This document shows, piece after piece, positions 24,700 to 32,903 of a stretch of DNA of 47,442 nt. The stretch's first letter is position 1. Each line of letters begins with the position of its first letter. The notes under the pieces are model-generated. The model was given only the letters and a program-made list of their open reading frames with translations. It was not told the origin of the DNA and did not search any database. A program made the position numbers and the translations under genes. Source of the stretch: Sphingobium sp. (GTDB taxonomy: Bacteria; Pseudomonadota; Alphaproteobacteria; Sphingomonadales; Sphingomonadaceae); the NCBI RefSeq assembly GCF_003248505.1, contig NZ_QFOA01000019.1, positions 1-47,442 on the forward strand, given 5' to 3'.

Positions 24700-26334
24700 T
24701 CAGCCGAGCGTGCGGGCGGTATTGATGACGTTGATGCCGTTGAAGCGCGCGGTCGAGGATCCGTGCGACACGGCGGACACCTGTGCAGGCTGACCCTTGC
24801 CGTCGAAGAAGGAGCCGCCGAGGCGATAGTCGCTGGCGTCGCAGACCCCCGCACAGGCGTTCCAGAATTCCGGCGTGCGGATCTGGTAGGCGACATCCTC
24901 GATCTGCTGCGTGATCTTGCCGTTCTTGATCTCGTAGAAGAGCTGACCGCCGAACTGGGCGTTGTAGCGTTGCTGATCGATGGAAAAGCTGCCGTCGCCG
25001 ATGATGTAGATGCCGTTTTCGACATTGGCGATCATGTCGCCGACGCTCATCTTCTGCTTGCCCGGTTCCAGGCTGACGTTCGGCATGCGCTGGAACTGCA
25101 CATTGGACCAGCTGTCGGCATAGGCGCAGCCGTCCGATTCCTTCTTGCCCTCGATATGCGCCTGATCGCGAATGGCCTGATAGCCGACCAGCTTGCCGTC
25201 GCGGATCAGGTCCCACTTCTTCGCCCTGACGCCTTCGTCGTCATAGGCGACCGCGCCCAGGCTGCCCGGCTGCGTCTTGTCGGCAACGATGTTCACCTTG
25301 TCGCTGCCATATTGGAAATGGCTTTGCAGCTTGTCCATCGTGGCGAAGCTGGTGCCCGCGTAATTGGCTTCGTAGCCGAGCACACGGTCGAGTTCGAGCG
25401 GGTGGCCGATCGATTCATGGATGGTAAGCCAGGTATGCGACGGGTCGAGCACGAGGTCGTATTTGCCGGGTTTGACCGATGTCGCCTTGATCTTCGCCTG
25501 TGCCTGCTTGGCGGCGGCGACGGCGTCCTCCTTCATGTCGTAGCTTTTGCCGTAGACGGTGACGCCGTTGGGCAGCACGGTCTTGCCGCTGGCCGCGCCG
25601 TCCAGATATTCGAAGCCCATGCCCATCGGCGCGGAGAGTCCGTCGCGGGTGCGGAACTTGCCGCTTACCTTGTCGACGGCGGTGACTTCGATCGGCGCCC
25701 AGATGCGATGCACATCCTGGTCGATGTAGCTGCCGTCGGTGCTGGCGAAATATTTCTGTTCGTTGACGAGGAACAGGATGGAGCGGATGAAGCTCGCGCC
25801 AGCGTCGAGCGCGGCGGCGTTGACGCCCATCAGCAGGTCGACCTTGTCCTTGATCGGCACCGTCATGCTGTTCTTGACGATTGGCGTGCGCCAGGCGACT
25901 TCGCCCACGCCCGGCGTGGGCGCAAGCTGGACCGGGGCGCTCTGTCCCGGCGCGTTCGCCTTGGCGATGGCGACGGCCTGGGCCGCGGCCTTGGCCACCG
26001 CATCGGGGGTCAGATCGTTGGTCGCGGCAAAGCCCCATGCCCCGTTGGCGATGACGCGAATGCCGACGCCGGTCGATTCGGTGTTGACGATGTTTTCGAC
26101 ATTGCGTTCGCGCGTGATGACGAATTGACGCAGGTAACGGCCGACGCGCACGTCGCAATAAGTCGCGCCCGCGCTCTTCGCGCTGTTCATCGCGGTATCC
26201 GCTAGCTGCTTCTTGAACGATGCGGACAGAGTGCTGTTCAGTTCTTCCGCGGCGATCGCGCGCCCGAACATCGACGGCAGCGCAAGCCCGCCGATACCGG
26301 CAGCCCCGAGGGCCAGAAAATTGCGTCTGTGCAA
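24700..26334 (-). CDS. tldD: TldD-type metalloprotease with twin-arginine signal
   Basis: This 544-aa protein holds the TldD catalytic motif HESIGH (around residue 300; HEXXXH ligands) inside TIHESIGHPLELDRVLG. Its first residues HRRNFLALGAAGIGGLALPSMFGRAIA form a twin-arginine (Tat) signal, so it is predicted to be exported folded. The start is TTG at 26334: AGGAG lies about nine bases upstream, and the RR motif falls at residues 3-4 from this codon, whereas the extended frame to 26457 has no site. It begins the eight-gene minus-strand series. Exported TldD homologues exist in alphaproteobacteria, but their substrates are unclear. Confidence 0.85.
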   Translation of the reverse strand: MHRRNFLALGAAGIGGLALPSMFGRAIAAEELNSTLSASFKKQLADTAMNSAKSAGATYCDVRVGRYLRQFVITRERNVENIVNTESTGVGIRVIANGAWGFAATNDLTPDAVAKAAAQAVAIAKANAPGQSAPVQLAPTPGVGEVAWRTPIVKNSMTVPIKDKVDLLMGVNAAALDAGASFIRSILFLVNEQKYFASTDGSYIDQDVHRIWAPIEVTAVDKVSGKFRTRDGLSAPMGMGFEYLDGAASGKTVLPNGVTVYGKSYDMKEDAVAAAKQAQAKIKATSVKPGKYDLVLDPSHTWLTIHESIGHPLELDRVLGYEANYAGTSFATMDKLQSHFQYGSDKVNIVADKTQPGSLGAVAYDDEGVRAKKWDLIRDGKLVGYQAIRDQAHIEGKKESDGCAYADSWSNVQFQRMPNVSLEPGKQKMSVGDMIANVENGIYIIGDGSFSIDQQRYNAQFGGQLFYEIKNGKITQQIEDVAYQIRTPEFWNACAGVCDASDYRLGGSFFDGKGQPAQVSAVSHGSSTARFNGINVINTARTLG

Positions 26335-26603
26335 GGCTTGTGTCTCCTGCCTGAATGCCCGCGCGATACGGGTCGGATTGTCGTTGGGATGCGGCAGGTG
26401 TGCCGTACCGGTTTGATAAGGCGGATCATTGCCGCCAGTCCGGACCGGGTCAAACAACTTTTACAAGCGCGCAAGAAGGGCGCGTGCCCTTTCGACAAAT
26501 GTCATGTGTCGAAAAGGAGTGGCGACGACGAAACAAGGCGAACGCCGAAAGGCGGAGACGGTCAAGCCGCTCCGCCCATCAGGGTCGTGTCTGTTTTGGG
26601 ACG

Positions 26604-26828
26604 TTACCGGTTCGGCGCGACGGTCGCGACAGCGCCGTTGTCGGCATTCACCTGATCGGCACCGGACCGGTCGGTGGACAGAAAGCCCGATCCAACGACC
26701 ACAAGCATGACTATAATCACCAGCGCCAGGCTGACGATCAACACATTGCGGTTGAGCTTGGAGCGGGAGCCGCTGCGCGCGTCCACCTTGTCGATGTGGG
26801 CCGCGTCTTCCGGTTGAGTGTGTTGCAT
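26604..26828 (-). CDS. Small single-span membrane protein
   Basis: This 74-aa protein has one central transmembrane helix (VLIVSLALVIIVMLVVVGSGFL) with charged flanks, Lys/Arg before and Asp after, so the N-terminus is probably cytoplasmic. CGGAGG about six bases before the ATG is a good ribosome site. No family is recognised. It lies just downstream of the tRNA-Pro gene, which is transcribed in the same direction. TrbI/VirB10 N-termini have similar shape, but the protein is far too short for that. Confidence 0.6.
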   Translation of the reverse strand: MQHTQPEDAAHIDKVDARSGSRSKLNRNVLIVSLALVIIVMLVVVGSGFLSTDRSGADQVNADNGAVATVAPNR

Positions 26829-26896
26829 GGCATCCTCCGTTTATCTCTAAGCGCACGGGGGCACGTGGTGGTTCCGGCGGAGGAACAAGAAGAATG

Positions 26897-26973
26897 TGGT
26901 CGGGGAAAGAGGATTCGAACCTCCGGCCCCTGCCTCCCGAAGACAGTGCTCTACCAGGCTGAGCTATTCCCCG
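26897..26973 (-). tRNA. tRNA-Pro(CGG)
   Basis: On the minus strand the 77-base sequence folds as a cloverleaf. Acceptor CGGGGAA pairs with TTCCCCG, discriminator A is followed by an encoded CCA, and the T-loop is GGTTCGAATCC. The anticodon stem CTGTC/GGCAG encloses TTCGGGA, giving anticodon CGG, so it reads CCG proline codons. Confidence 0.93.
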
Positions 26974-27082
26974 ACCGATGCCAGAGCCGCTTTTAGGGCG
27001 GCCCCGCGAGGCAGGAGTGCGCCTATAGAGAGGGGTGGGCAGGCTGGCAAGCGGGGATCGCGCTTTTTTTGGGCGCGCCTTT

Positions 27083-27385
27083 TTACAGCAGCCCGGCGCT
27101 GCGGAAACTGAAGCGGTCATGCCCCGCTTCGATGATGTGATCGGCAAGGCCGATGCCGAGCGCGCGCAGACTGCGGAAGAGGGAACGGGTAAGGACAAGG
27201 TCGGCCGGGCCGGGGCTGGACGACAGAGTGGGCGCGCGGCGCTGGATGATCGCGACCCAGCTGCCCTCGTCCGCCAGCAGCCGCCGCAGCGCATCCTGCC
27301 AACAGGCGTCGAGCGGAACGGTTCGCCGCAGCCGCCATTCTTCATCCAGGATGGCGATGACAAGGTGGGGGGCGGGCACCTGCAT
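27083..27385 (-). CDS. JAB/RadC-like protein lacking metal ligands
   Basis: This 100-aa protein matches the C-terminal JAB domain of RadC over its whole length: HLVIAILDEEWRLRRTVPLDACWQDALRRLL, then SWVAIIQRR, and LTRSLFRSLRALGIGLADHIIEAGHDRFSFRSAGLL, which parallels the RadC LGI-x-L-x-DHII-x-G...FSF...GLL end. Where RadC has the HNHPSG zinc ligands, the sequence reads QRRAPTLSSSP, so metal binding and peptidase activity are probably lost. The helix-hairpin-helix part of full RadC is absent. The start at 27385 is tentative. It is divergent from thyA. Confidence 0.6.
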   Translation of the reverse strand: MQVPAPHLVIAILDEEWRLRRTVPLDACWQDALRRLLADEGSWVAIIQRRAPTLSSSPGPADLVLTRSLFRSLRALGIGLADHIIEAGHDRFSFRSAGLL

Positions 27386-27561
27386 CGGCACATCAGGCCA
27401 GCAAGCCGTTGAAAAAACGACCCTCAACTAAGTCCGATACGGCGCAATCGCGCGCGATTGCCTCCGCAATGACGCATTGCCTTTCGAAAAGGACGGGACA
27501 TTGGCCACGCCCGCGCGCTCGGCTACATCGGTGGGAGGACTCGCCAGCGCAGGATGACGTT

Positions 27562-28494
27562 TTGACCGAAACACCCCATTATGAGCAGCAATATCTCGAC
27601 CTGATGCGGCATATCTGGTGGCATGGCGACGAGCGGATCGACCGGACGGGCGTCGGCACCCGGTCGATACTGGGCGCGACGATGCGCTTTTCGCTGGCGA
27701 ACGATGCGGTTCCTTTGCTGACGACCAAGCGTGTCTACTGGAAGGTCGCGGCGCGCGAGATGCTGTGGTTCCTGACCGGCGATACCAATATCCGCGAACT
27801 GGTGCGGCAGAATGTCCATATCTGGACGGACTGGCCGCTCGACGCCTATCGCCGGGCGACGGGCGAGGATATCGACCGCGATGCCTTCGAAGCGCGGATC
27901 GTGGAGGATGCGGATTTCGCTGCGCGCTGGGGCGATCTCGGTCCGGTCTATGGCGCGCAATGGGTGAACTGGCCGATCTACGAGCCAGTGAGCGACGGCC
28001 TTTATCGGCGGGCGGAGAAGGGGCGGAACCAGATCGCGGAACTGGTCGAGGCGATTCGCGCGACGCCGGGATCGCGGCGGTTGCTCTTTACCGGGTGGAA
28101 CGTGGCGGAAGTCCCCAACATGGCGCTGCCGCCATGCCACATGACCTATCAGTTCCAGGTCGCCGACGGGCGGCTCAATGGGCTGCTGTTTCAGCGCAGT
28201 TGCGATCTGGGCCTCGGCTTTGCGTTCAATATCTTCGGCCTGGCGATGCTGACGCGGATGCTGGCGCAGCAGACCGATCTGGAGCCGGGGGAGATCGTCT
28301 GGCAGGGCGGTGACGTGCACCTCTACCTCAACCATGCGCCGTTGGTGGAGGAACAGCTGAGTCGCGCGCCCGCAGGCGCGCCGCGGTTGCGGATCGATCG
28401 ACGGCCCTCAAGCATTTTCGACTATCGGATCGAAGATTTCGAAGTGACCGATTATGCGCCGCAAAGCGCCATTTCGGCGCCGGTTGCAGTGTGA
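27562..28494 (+). CDS. thyA: Thymidylate synthase
   Basis: This 310-aa enzyme transfers a methyl group from methylene-tetrahydrofolate to dUMP, yielding dTMP and dihydrofolate. Visible are GTRSILGATMRF, the active-site block MALPPCHMTYQF (catalytic Cys192), QRSCDLGLGFAFNIFG and GDVHLYLNH. It is longer than the 264-residue enteric form because of an insertion around YRRATGEDIDRDAFEARIVED, common in related bacteria. A TTG start at 27562 is preferred: AGGA lies about seven bases upstream and translation there gives the expected TETPHYEQQYLDLMRHIWWHG; the longer frame to 27409 has no site. Confidence 0.94.
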   Translation: MTETPHYEQQYLDLMRHIWWHGDERIDRTGVGTRSILGATMRFSLANDAVPLLTTKRVYWKVAAREMLWFLTGDTNIRELVRQNVHIWTDWPLDAYRRATGEDIDRDAFEARIVEDADFAARWGDLGPVYGAQWVNWPIYEPVSDGLYRRAEKGRNQIAELVEAIRATPGSRRLLFTGWNVAEVPNMALPPCHMTYQFQVADGRLNGLLFQRSCDLGLGFAFNIFGLAMLTRMLAQQTDLEPGEIVWQGGDVHLYLNHAPLVEEQLSRAPAGAPRLRIDRRPSSIFDYRIEDFEVTDYAPQSAISAPVAV

Positions 28495-28582
28495 ACGAGA
28501 CAGCGAAGTGGACAGCTGACACGATAAATTTGGGTCAGTAAGACTTGCCCTTTGCAAGGTTGTAATTTAATAACTGCAACAA

Positions 28583-28595
28583 GCAATATTATTGC
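28583..28595. promoter_or_regulatory. Palindrome in the branched-chain dehydrogenase promoter
   Basis: GCAATA-T-TATTGC is a perfect 6-1-6 inverted repeat 20 bases ahead of the E1 alpha start, in an AT-rich stretch whose upstream part also repeats TTGCAA and TGCAA (28552-28579). Lrp-type regulators usually control such operons, but no regulator gene is in view, so the binding protein is unknown. Confidence 0.4.
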
Positions 28596-28615
28596 ATTGC
28601 ATCATAGGAGCAAGG

Positions 28616-29911
28616 ATGAGCGATCCTATCGGTTTTGGTGATGGCGAAGGGCAGGGCGGACGCAACCTGCCGCCGCTCAAGCTGCACGTTCCCGAGCCGC
28701 CCGCGCGGCCCGGCGAAGCGGCGGATTTCACCCGTTTCGACATTCCGCCCGCCGGTGCGCAGACGCGTCCGGACGAAGCCGCGCAGCCCGCCGACATGCG
28801 CGAAATGGCATATGGGCTGGTTCGCGTGCTGGACGATGACGGGCAGGCGGTCGGACCGTGGAATCCCAAGTTGCCGCCCGAAACGCTGCTGAAGATGCTG
28901 CGTTACATGGCGCTGACCCGCGCCTTCGACGGGCGGATGTTCCGTGCGCAGCGCCAGGGCAAGACCAGTTTCTATATGAAGTCCACCGGCGAGGAGGCGG
29001 TGTCGATCGGCGCGGCGTTGGCACTGTCGCGGGACGACATGTGCTTTCCCAGCTATCGCCAGCAGGGCATCCTGATCGCGCGCGACTGGCCCATCGTCGA
29101 CATGATGAACCAGATTTACTCGAACAAGGGCGACCGGATGAAGGGCCGCCAGTTGCCGATCATGTATTCGGCACGCGATGCCGGGTTCTTTTCCATTTCC
29201 GGCAATCTGACGACGCAGTATCCGCAGGCCGTGGGCTGGGCGATGGCGAGCGCGGCGAAGGGCGACACCCGGATCGCCGCGACATGGTGCGGGGAAGGAT
29301 CGACCGCAGAGGGCGACTTCCATTCGGCCTGCACCTTTGCCAGCGTCTATCGCGCGCCTGTTATCATGAATGTCGTTAACAATCAGTGGGCTATCAGTAG
29401 CTTTTCAGGTTTTGCGGGAGCCGAATCGACCACCTTCGCGGCACGCGCCATCGGCTATGGCATTGCGGGATTGCGGGTCGATGGCAACGATGTGCTGGCG
29501 GTCTATGCCGCGACACGCTGGGCCGCCGACCGGGCGCGTGCCAATGGCGGGCCGACTTTGATCGAGCACTTCACCTATCGCGTAGAGGGGCACAGCACCT
29601 CCGACGATCCGAGCGCCTATCGCTCCGCCGAGGAAAGCAGCCAATGGCCGCTGGGCGATCCGATCCATCGCCTGAAGCAGCATTGCATCGGCCTTGGCAT
29701 ATGGGACGAGGAGCGGCACGCGGCGATGGACAAGGAACTGGCCGAATATGTCCGCGACGCTGCACGCGAAGCGGAAAAGAACGGCATTCTGGGCCATGGC
29801 CTGCACCATCCGATGGAGAGCATGTTCGAGGATGTGTTCGAAGAGATGCCCTGGCATCTTGAGGAGCAGAAACAGCAGATGCTGGACGAATGGAAGGCGG
29901 CGGGCCTGTGA
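28616..29911 (+). CDS. bkdA1: Branched-chain 2-oxo acid dehydrogenase E1, alpha subunit
   Basis: This 431-aa thiamine-diphosphate subunit decarboxylates the oxo acids of Val, Leu and Ile. The E1 alpha marks are FYMKSTGEEAVSIGAALAL, SYRQQGILIARDWP, the cofactor loop GEGSTAEGDFH...NN and EHFTYRVEGHSTSDDPSAYR. The N-terminal 70 residues are a proline-rich extension typical of bacterial branched-chain rather than pyruvate dehydrogenase. The start at 28616 follows AGGAGCAAGG; a codon at 28592 is in frame without a site. E1 beta and E2 follow. No E3 gene lies in the operon, so E3 must come from elsewhere. Confidence 0.92.
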   Translation: MSDPIGFGDGEGQGGRNLPPLKLHVPEPPARPGEAADFTRFDIPPAGAQTRPDEAAQPADMREMAYGLVRVLDDDGQAVGPWNPKLPPETLLKMLRYMALTRAFDGRMFRAQRQGKTSFYMKSTGEEAVSIGAALALSRDDMCFPSYRQQGILIARDWPIVDMMNQIYSNKGDRMKGRQLPIMYSARDAGFFSISGNLTTQYPQAVGWAMASAAKGDTRIAATWCGEGSTAEGDFHSACTFASVYRAPVIMNVVNNQWAISSFSGFAGAESTTFAARAIGYGIAGLRVDGNDVLAVYAATRWAADRARANGGPTLIEHFTYRVEGHSTSDDPSAYRSAEESSQWPLGDPIHRLKQHCIGLGIWDEERHAAMDKELAEYVRDAAREAEKNGILGHGLHHPMESMFEDVFEEMPWHLEEQKQQMLDEWKAAGL

Positions 29912-29973
29912 GCGAAGCGAACGAAAACGCGGCTGTGAGCGAAGCGAACGAAAACGCGGCTATGAGCGAAGCC
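29908..29973. repeat. 27-bp direct repeats at the E1 beta start
   Basis: Two identical 27-base units lie at 29908-29934 and 29935-29961 and begin GTGAGCGAAGCGAACG; a third partial unit starts with ATG at 29962. Each full copy adds nine residues (VSEANENAA) to the front of E1 beta and also multiplies in-frame start codons. Expansion or contraction would not disturb the frame. Confidence 0.85.
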
Positions 29974-31002
29974 CTTGTGCAGGGCGACGCCACCCAGATG
30001 AATATGATCCAGGCGATCAACAGCGCGCTGGACGTGATGATGGATCGCGACCCCGACGTGGTCGTGATGGGCGAGGATGTCGGCTATTTCGGCGGCGTGT
30101 TCCGTGCGACGGCGGGCTTGCAGCAGAAATATGGCAAGAACCGCGTGTTCGATACGCCGATTACCGAATGCGGAATCATCGGCGTGGCGGTCGGCATGGG
30201 TGCCTATGGCCTGCGCCCGGTGCCCGAAATCCAGTTCGCCGACTATATCTACCCCGCGCTCGACCAGCTGGTGAGCGAGGCGGCACGATTGCGATACCGG
30301 TCGGCGGGCGAGTTCATTTCGCCGATGACGGTGCGGTCGCCCTTTGGCGGTGGCATCTTCGGCGGTCAGACGCACAGCCAGTCGCCCGAAGGCATCTTCA
30401 CCCATGTGTCGGGGGTCAAGACGGTGATCCCGTCCACGCCCTATGACGCCAAGGGGCTGCTGATCGCGGCGATCGAGGATAACGATCCCACGATCTTCTT
30501 CGAACCCAAGCGCATCTACAACGGCCCGTTCGACGGCCATTACGACACGCCTGCCAAGAGCTGGGCCGGTCACGCGGACGCGCAGGTGCCGACCGGATAC
30601 TATAAGATACCATTGGGCAAGGCGCGGATCGTGCGGGCGGGAGAGGCGCTGACCGTCCTGTGTTACGGCACGATGGTGCATGTGGTGGAAAACACCGTCG
30701 CGGCGCTGGGGATCGATGCAGAGATCGTCGATCTGCGCACGCTCGTCCCGCTCGACATCGAGGCCATCGAGGCGTCGGTTCGCAAGACGGGCCGCTGCCT
30801 GATCGTGCACGAAGCGACCCGCACCAGCGGCTTTGGCGCGGAACTGCTCGCCCAGGTACAGGAGCGCTGCTTCTATCATCTCGAAGCGCCGATCGAGCGA
30901 GTCACCGGTTTCGACACGCCCTACCCGCACAGTCTGGAATGGGCCTATTTCCCCGGACCCGTGCGCATTCGCGAAGCCATCACCAAGATCATGAAGGACT
31001 AA
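29908..31002 (+). CDS. bkdA2: Branched-chain 2-oxo acid dehydrogenase E1, beta subunit
   Basis: This subunit pairs with E1 alpha to form the alpha2-beta2 E1. Matching blocks are NMIQAINSALDVMMDRDPDVVVMGEDVGYFGG, YIYPALDQLVSEAARLRYRS, the thiamine-binding loop region around FISPMTVRSPFGGG and VPLDIEAIEASVRKTGRCLIVHEA. The family core starts near 29998. GTG 29908 is chosen because its GTGA overlaps the E1 alpha stop and GGAAGG lies about ten bases upstream. GTG 29935 and ATG 29962 are alternatives inside the tandem repeat. Length 364 aa from the chosen start. Confidence 0.92.
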   Translation: MSEANENAAVSEANENAAMSEALVQGDATQMNMIQAINSALDVMMDRDPDVVVMGEDVGYFGGVFRATAGLQQKYGKNRVFDTPITECGIIGVAVGMGAYGLRPVPEIQFADYIYPALDQLVSEAARLRYRSAGEFISPMTVRSPFGGGIFGGQTHSQSPEGIFTHVSGVKTVIPSTPYDAKGLLIAAIEDNDPTIFFEPKRIYNGPFDGHYDTPAKSWAGHADAQVPTGYYKIPLGKARIVRAGEALTVLCYGTMVHVVENTVAALGIDAEIVDLRTLVPLDIEAIEASVRKTGRCLIVHEATRTSGFGAELLAQVQERCFYHLEAPIERVTGFDTPYPHSLEWAYFPGPVRIREAITKIMKD

Positions 31003-31008
31003 GGCGTC

Positions 31009-32298
31009 ATGGCGCTGTTCATATTCAAGCTGCCGGATATCGGCGAAGGCATTTCAGAGGCTGAGATCGTCGGCTGGCACGTCAATGTGGGCGACCGGGT
31101 CGAAGAGGACCAGCCCATTGCCGACATGATGACCGACAAGGCGACGGTCGAGATGGAAAGCCCCGTCGCGGGTACGGTCGTGCGGCTGGCGGGTGAACCG
31201 GGCGATCAGGTGCCTATCGGTTCGATGCTGGTCGAGATCGAGGTGGAGGGCGAAGCGTCCGTCGCCGCGCCGCCGCCGCCCAGTGCGGAGACCATCGACG
31301 CGGAAACGCCGGGCGAGGCGCTGATCGAGGAAGCGGCGGCCCCCATGGCTTCCCCCGCACCCGAGCCGGAACGTGCGGCGGAACCGGTGGCGGCGAAGGC
31401 CGAACCTGTCGTGCCTGTCGCACCCGCCGCGCCGCAGGAAGCTGTGCTTGCGTCGCCTGCCGTGCGTGCGCGGGCGAAGGAGCTGGGTATCGATCTGGCG
31501 CAGGTCAAGCCCACCGGGGACCGCATCCGCCACGCCGACCTCGACGCCTATCTGCTCTATGGGTCGGGGCAGGGCTATGCGCCCGCCGGTCGATCCGCGC
31601 GACGTGCCGACGAACAGGTCAAGGTGATCGGGATGCGGCGCCGCATTGCGGAGAATATGGCCGCGTCCAAACGGCATATCCCGCACTTCACCTATGTCGA
31701 CGAGATTGACGTGACGGCGCTGGAAGAATTGCGTGAGCAGCTGAACGCCGGGCGAGGGGAGCGGCCCAAGCTGACCATGCTGCCGCTGCTGATCGTCGCG
31801 ATCTGCCGGACGCTACCCGAATTTCCCATGCTGAACGCGCGCTATGATGACGAGGCGGGCGTGGTGACGCGGCATGGGTCGGTGCACCTCGGTCTGGCGA
31901 CGCAAACCGACGCGGGGCTGATGGTGCCGGTGATCCGCGACGCGCAGGATCGCAACGTCTGGCAACTGGCGAGCGAAATTCGCCGCCTGGCCGACGCCGC
32001 GCGGACGGGCAAGGCCAAGTCGGAGGAACTGAGCGGCTCCACCCTGACGCTGACGTCGCTCGGGCCGCTCGGCGGGATCGCGACGACGCCGGTCATCAAC
32101 CGCCCGGAAGTGGCGATCATCGGTCCCAACCGCGTGATCGAGCGTCCGGTGTTCCGGGGCAAGGAAGTGGTTGCGGCGAAGCTGATGAACCTGTCGATCA
32201 GTTGCGACCATCGCGTGGTCGACGGCTGGGACGCGGCAAGCTTCGTCCAGGCGGTCAAGAAGCGGCTGGAAGCGCCGGCTTTTCTCTTCGTCGATTGA
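31009..32298 (+). CDS. bkdB: Branched-chain 2-oxo acid dehydrogenase E2 (acyltransferase)
   Basis: This 429-aa protein has an N-terminal lipoyl domain with the lipoylation motif DKATVEM (Lys near residue 44), an Ala/Pro/Glu-rich linker to about 140, an E3-binding domain (SPAVRARAKELGIDLAQVKPTGDRIRHADL), then the trimeric acyltransferase core ending in the catalytic DHRVVDGWDAASFV. It moves the acyl group to CoA. It begins seven bases after E1 beta, completing the operon; the gene ends four bases from a convergent gene. Confidence 0.94.
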   Translation: MALFIFKLPDIGEGISEAEIVGWHVNVGDRVEEDQPIADMMTDKATVEMESPVAGTVVRLAGEPGDQVPIGSMLVEIEVEGEASVAAPPPPSAETIDAETPGEALIEEAAAPMASPAPEPERAAEPVAAKAEPVVPVAPAAPQEAVLASPAVRARAKELGIDLAQVKPTGDRIRHADLDAYLLYGSGQGYAPAGRSARRADEQVKVIGMRRRIAENMAASKRHIPHFTYVDEIDVTALEELREQLNAGRGERPKLTMLPLLIVAICRTLPEFPMLNARYDDEAGVVTRHGSVHLGLATQTDAGLMVPVIRDAQDRNVWQLASEIRRLADAARTGKAKSEELSGSTLTLTSLGPLGGIATTPVINRPEVAIIGPNRVIERPVFRGKEVVAAKLMNLSISCDHRVVDGWDAASFVQAVKKRLEAPAFLFVD

Positions 32299-32302
32299 TG
32301 CG

Positions 32303-32767
32303 CTAGCGCAGCGTGGCGCGGTAGCTCATCCGCGCCGCGCCGCCCGGCGATATGGGGTCGGGCAAGGTCCAGCGGATGTGCGTCACGTCCTGCGCCACGG
32401 CGCGGCGCACGCCGCCGAGCGGCGTGGGCAGCCAGATGGTGTCGAATCGGCCCCATCGCGCGCCGCCATCGATCGATACGAGCAGTGCGGGATCGGTGAG
32501 GTCTGGTGTCGCTCCGCGCAGCGCGGAGCGGCTGAGCGTGAAAGCGCGCACGGGGCGGCTTCCGCCATTGCGCCAGTGCAGGATGACGATGACCGTATCG
32601 CCGGGCGCGGCCTGATCGGAGGGGATCAGCGTGCGGCGGGGGCGACCGTTGATGTCGGCGCCGACCCGCTCCACGAATATTTGCGTATCGAGCCGGACGG
32701 TCGATGGCTGCCCCCCGGCCGCCGTCGATGCCAGCGCGGCCGCGATGGCCGTTACTGCTCGCTTCAT
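32303..32767 (-). CDS. Secreted protein of unknown function
   Basis: This 154-aa protein has a signal peptide (MKRAVTAIAAALASTAAGG) followed by a beta-rich domain: VRLDTQIFVERVGADINGRPRRTLIP, GDTVIVILHWRNGGSRPVRAFTLS and a final WTLPDPISPGGAARMSYRATL. The pattern resembles DUF11-like Ig repeats of exported proteins. It is a convergent neighbour of the E2 gene. No operon partner is visible and the function is open. Confidence 0.6.
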   Translation of the reverse strand: MKRAVTAIAAALASTAAGGQPSTVRLDTQIFVERVGADINGRPRRTLIPSDQAAPGDTVIVILHWRNGGSRPVRAFTLSRSALRGATPDLTDPALLVSIDGGARWGRFDTIWLPTPLGGVRRAVAQDVTHIRWTLPDPISPGGAARMSYRATLR

Positions 32768-32903
32768 GTCCTTCCCCGCCCTGTTCGGATGACAATGTAG
32801 CGGGGGCTGACCAAGATTTGGTTAAGCGCGGTTTCGTCACCCGCTTCGCCCATCGCCCTATTGCAAATTGACGCTGCGGTTCAACCCGCGCACATCTGAA
32901 TCC

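Noticed and set aside
23274..26205. Long plus-strand ORFs (about 480 codons each) opposite tldE and tldD
   Set aside because: They lie antisense to well-supported genes, lack family motifs and arise from high-G+C codon bias.
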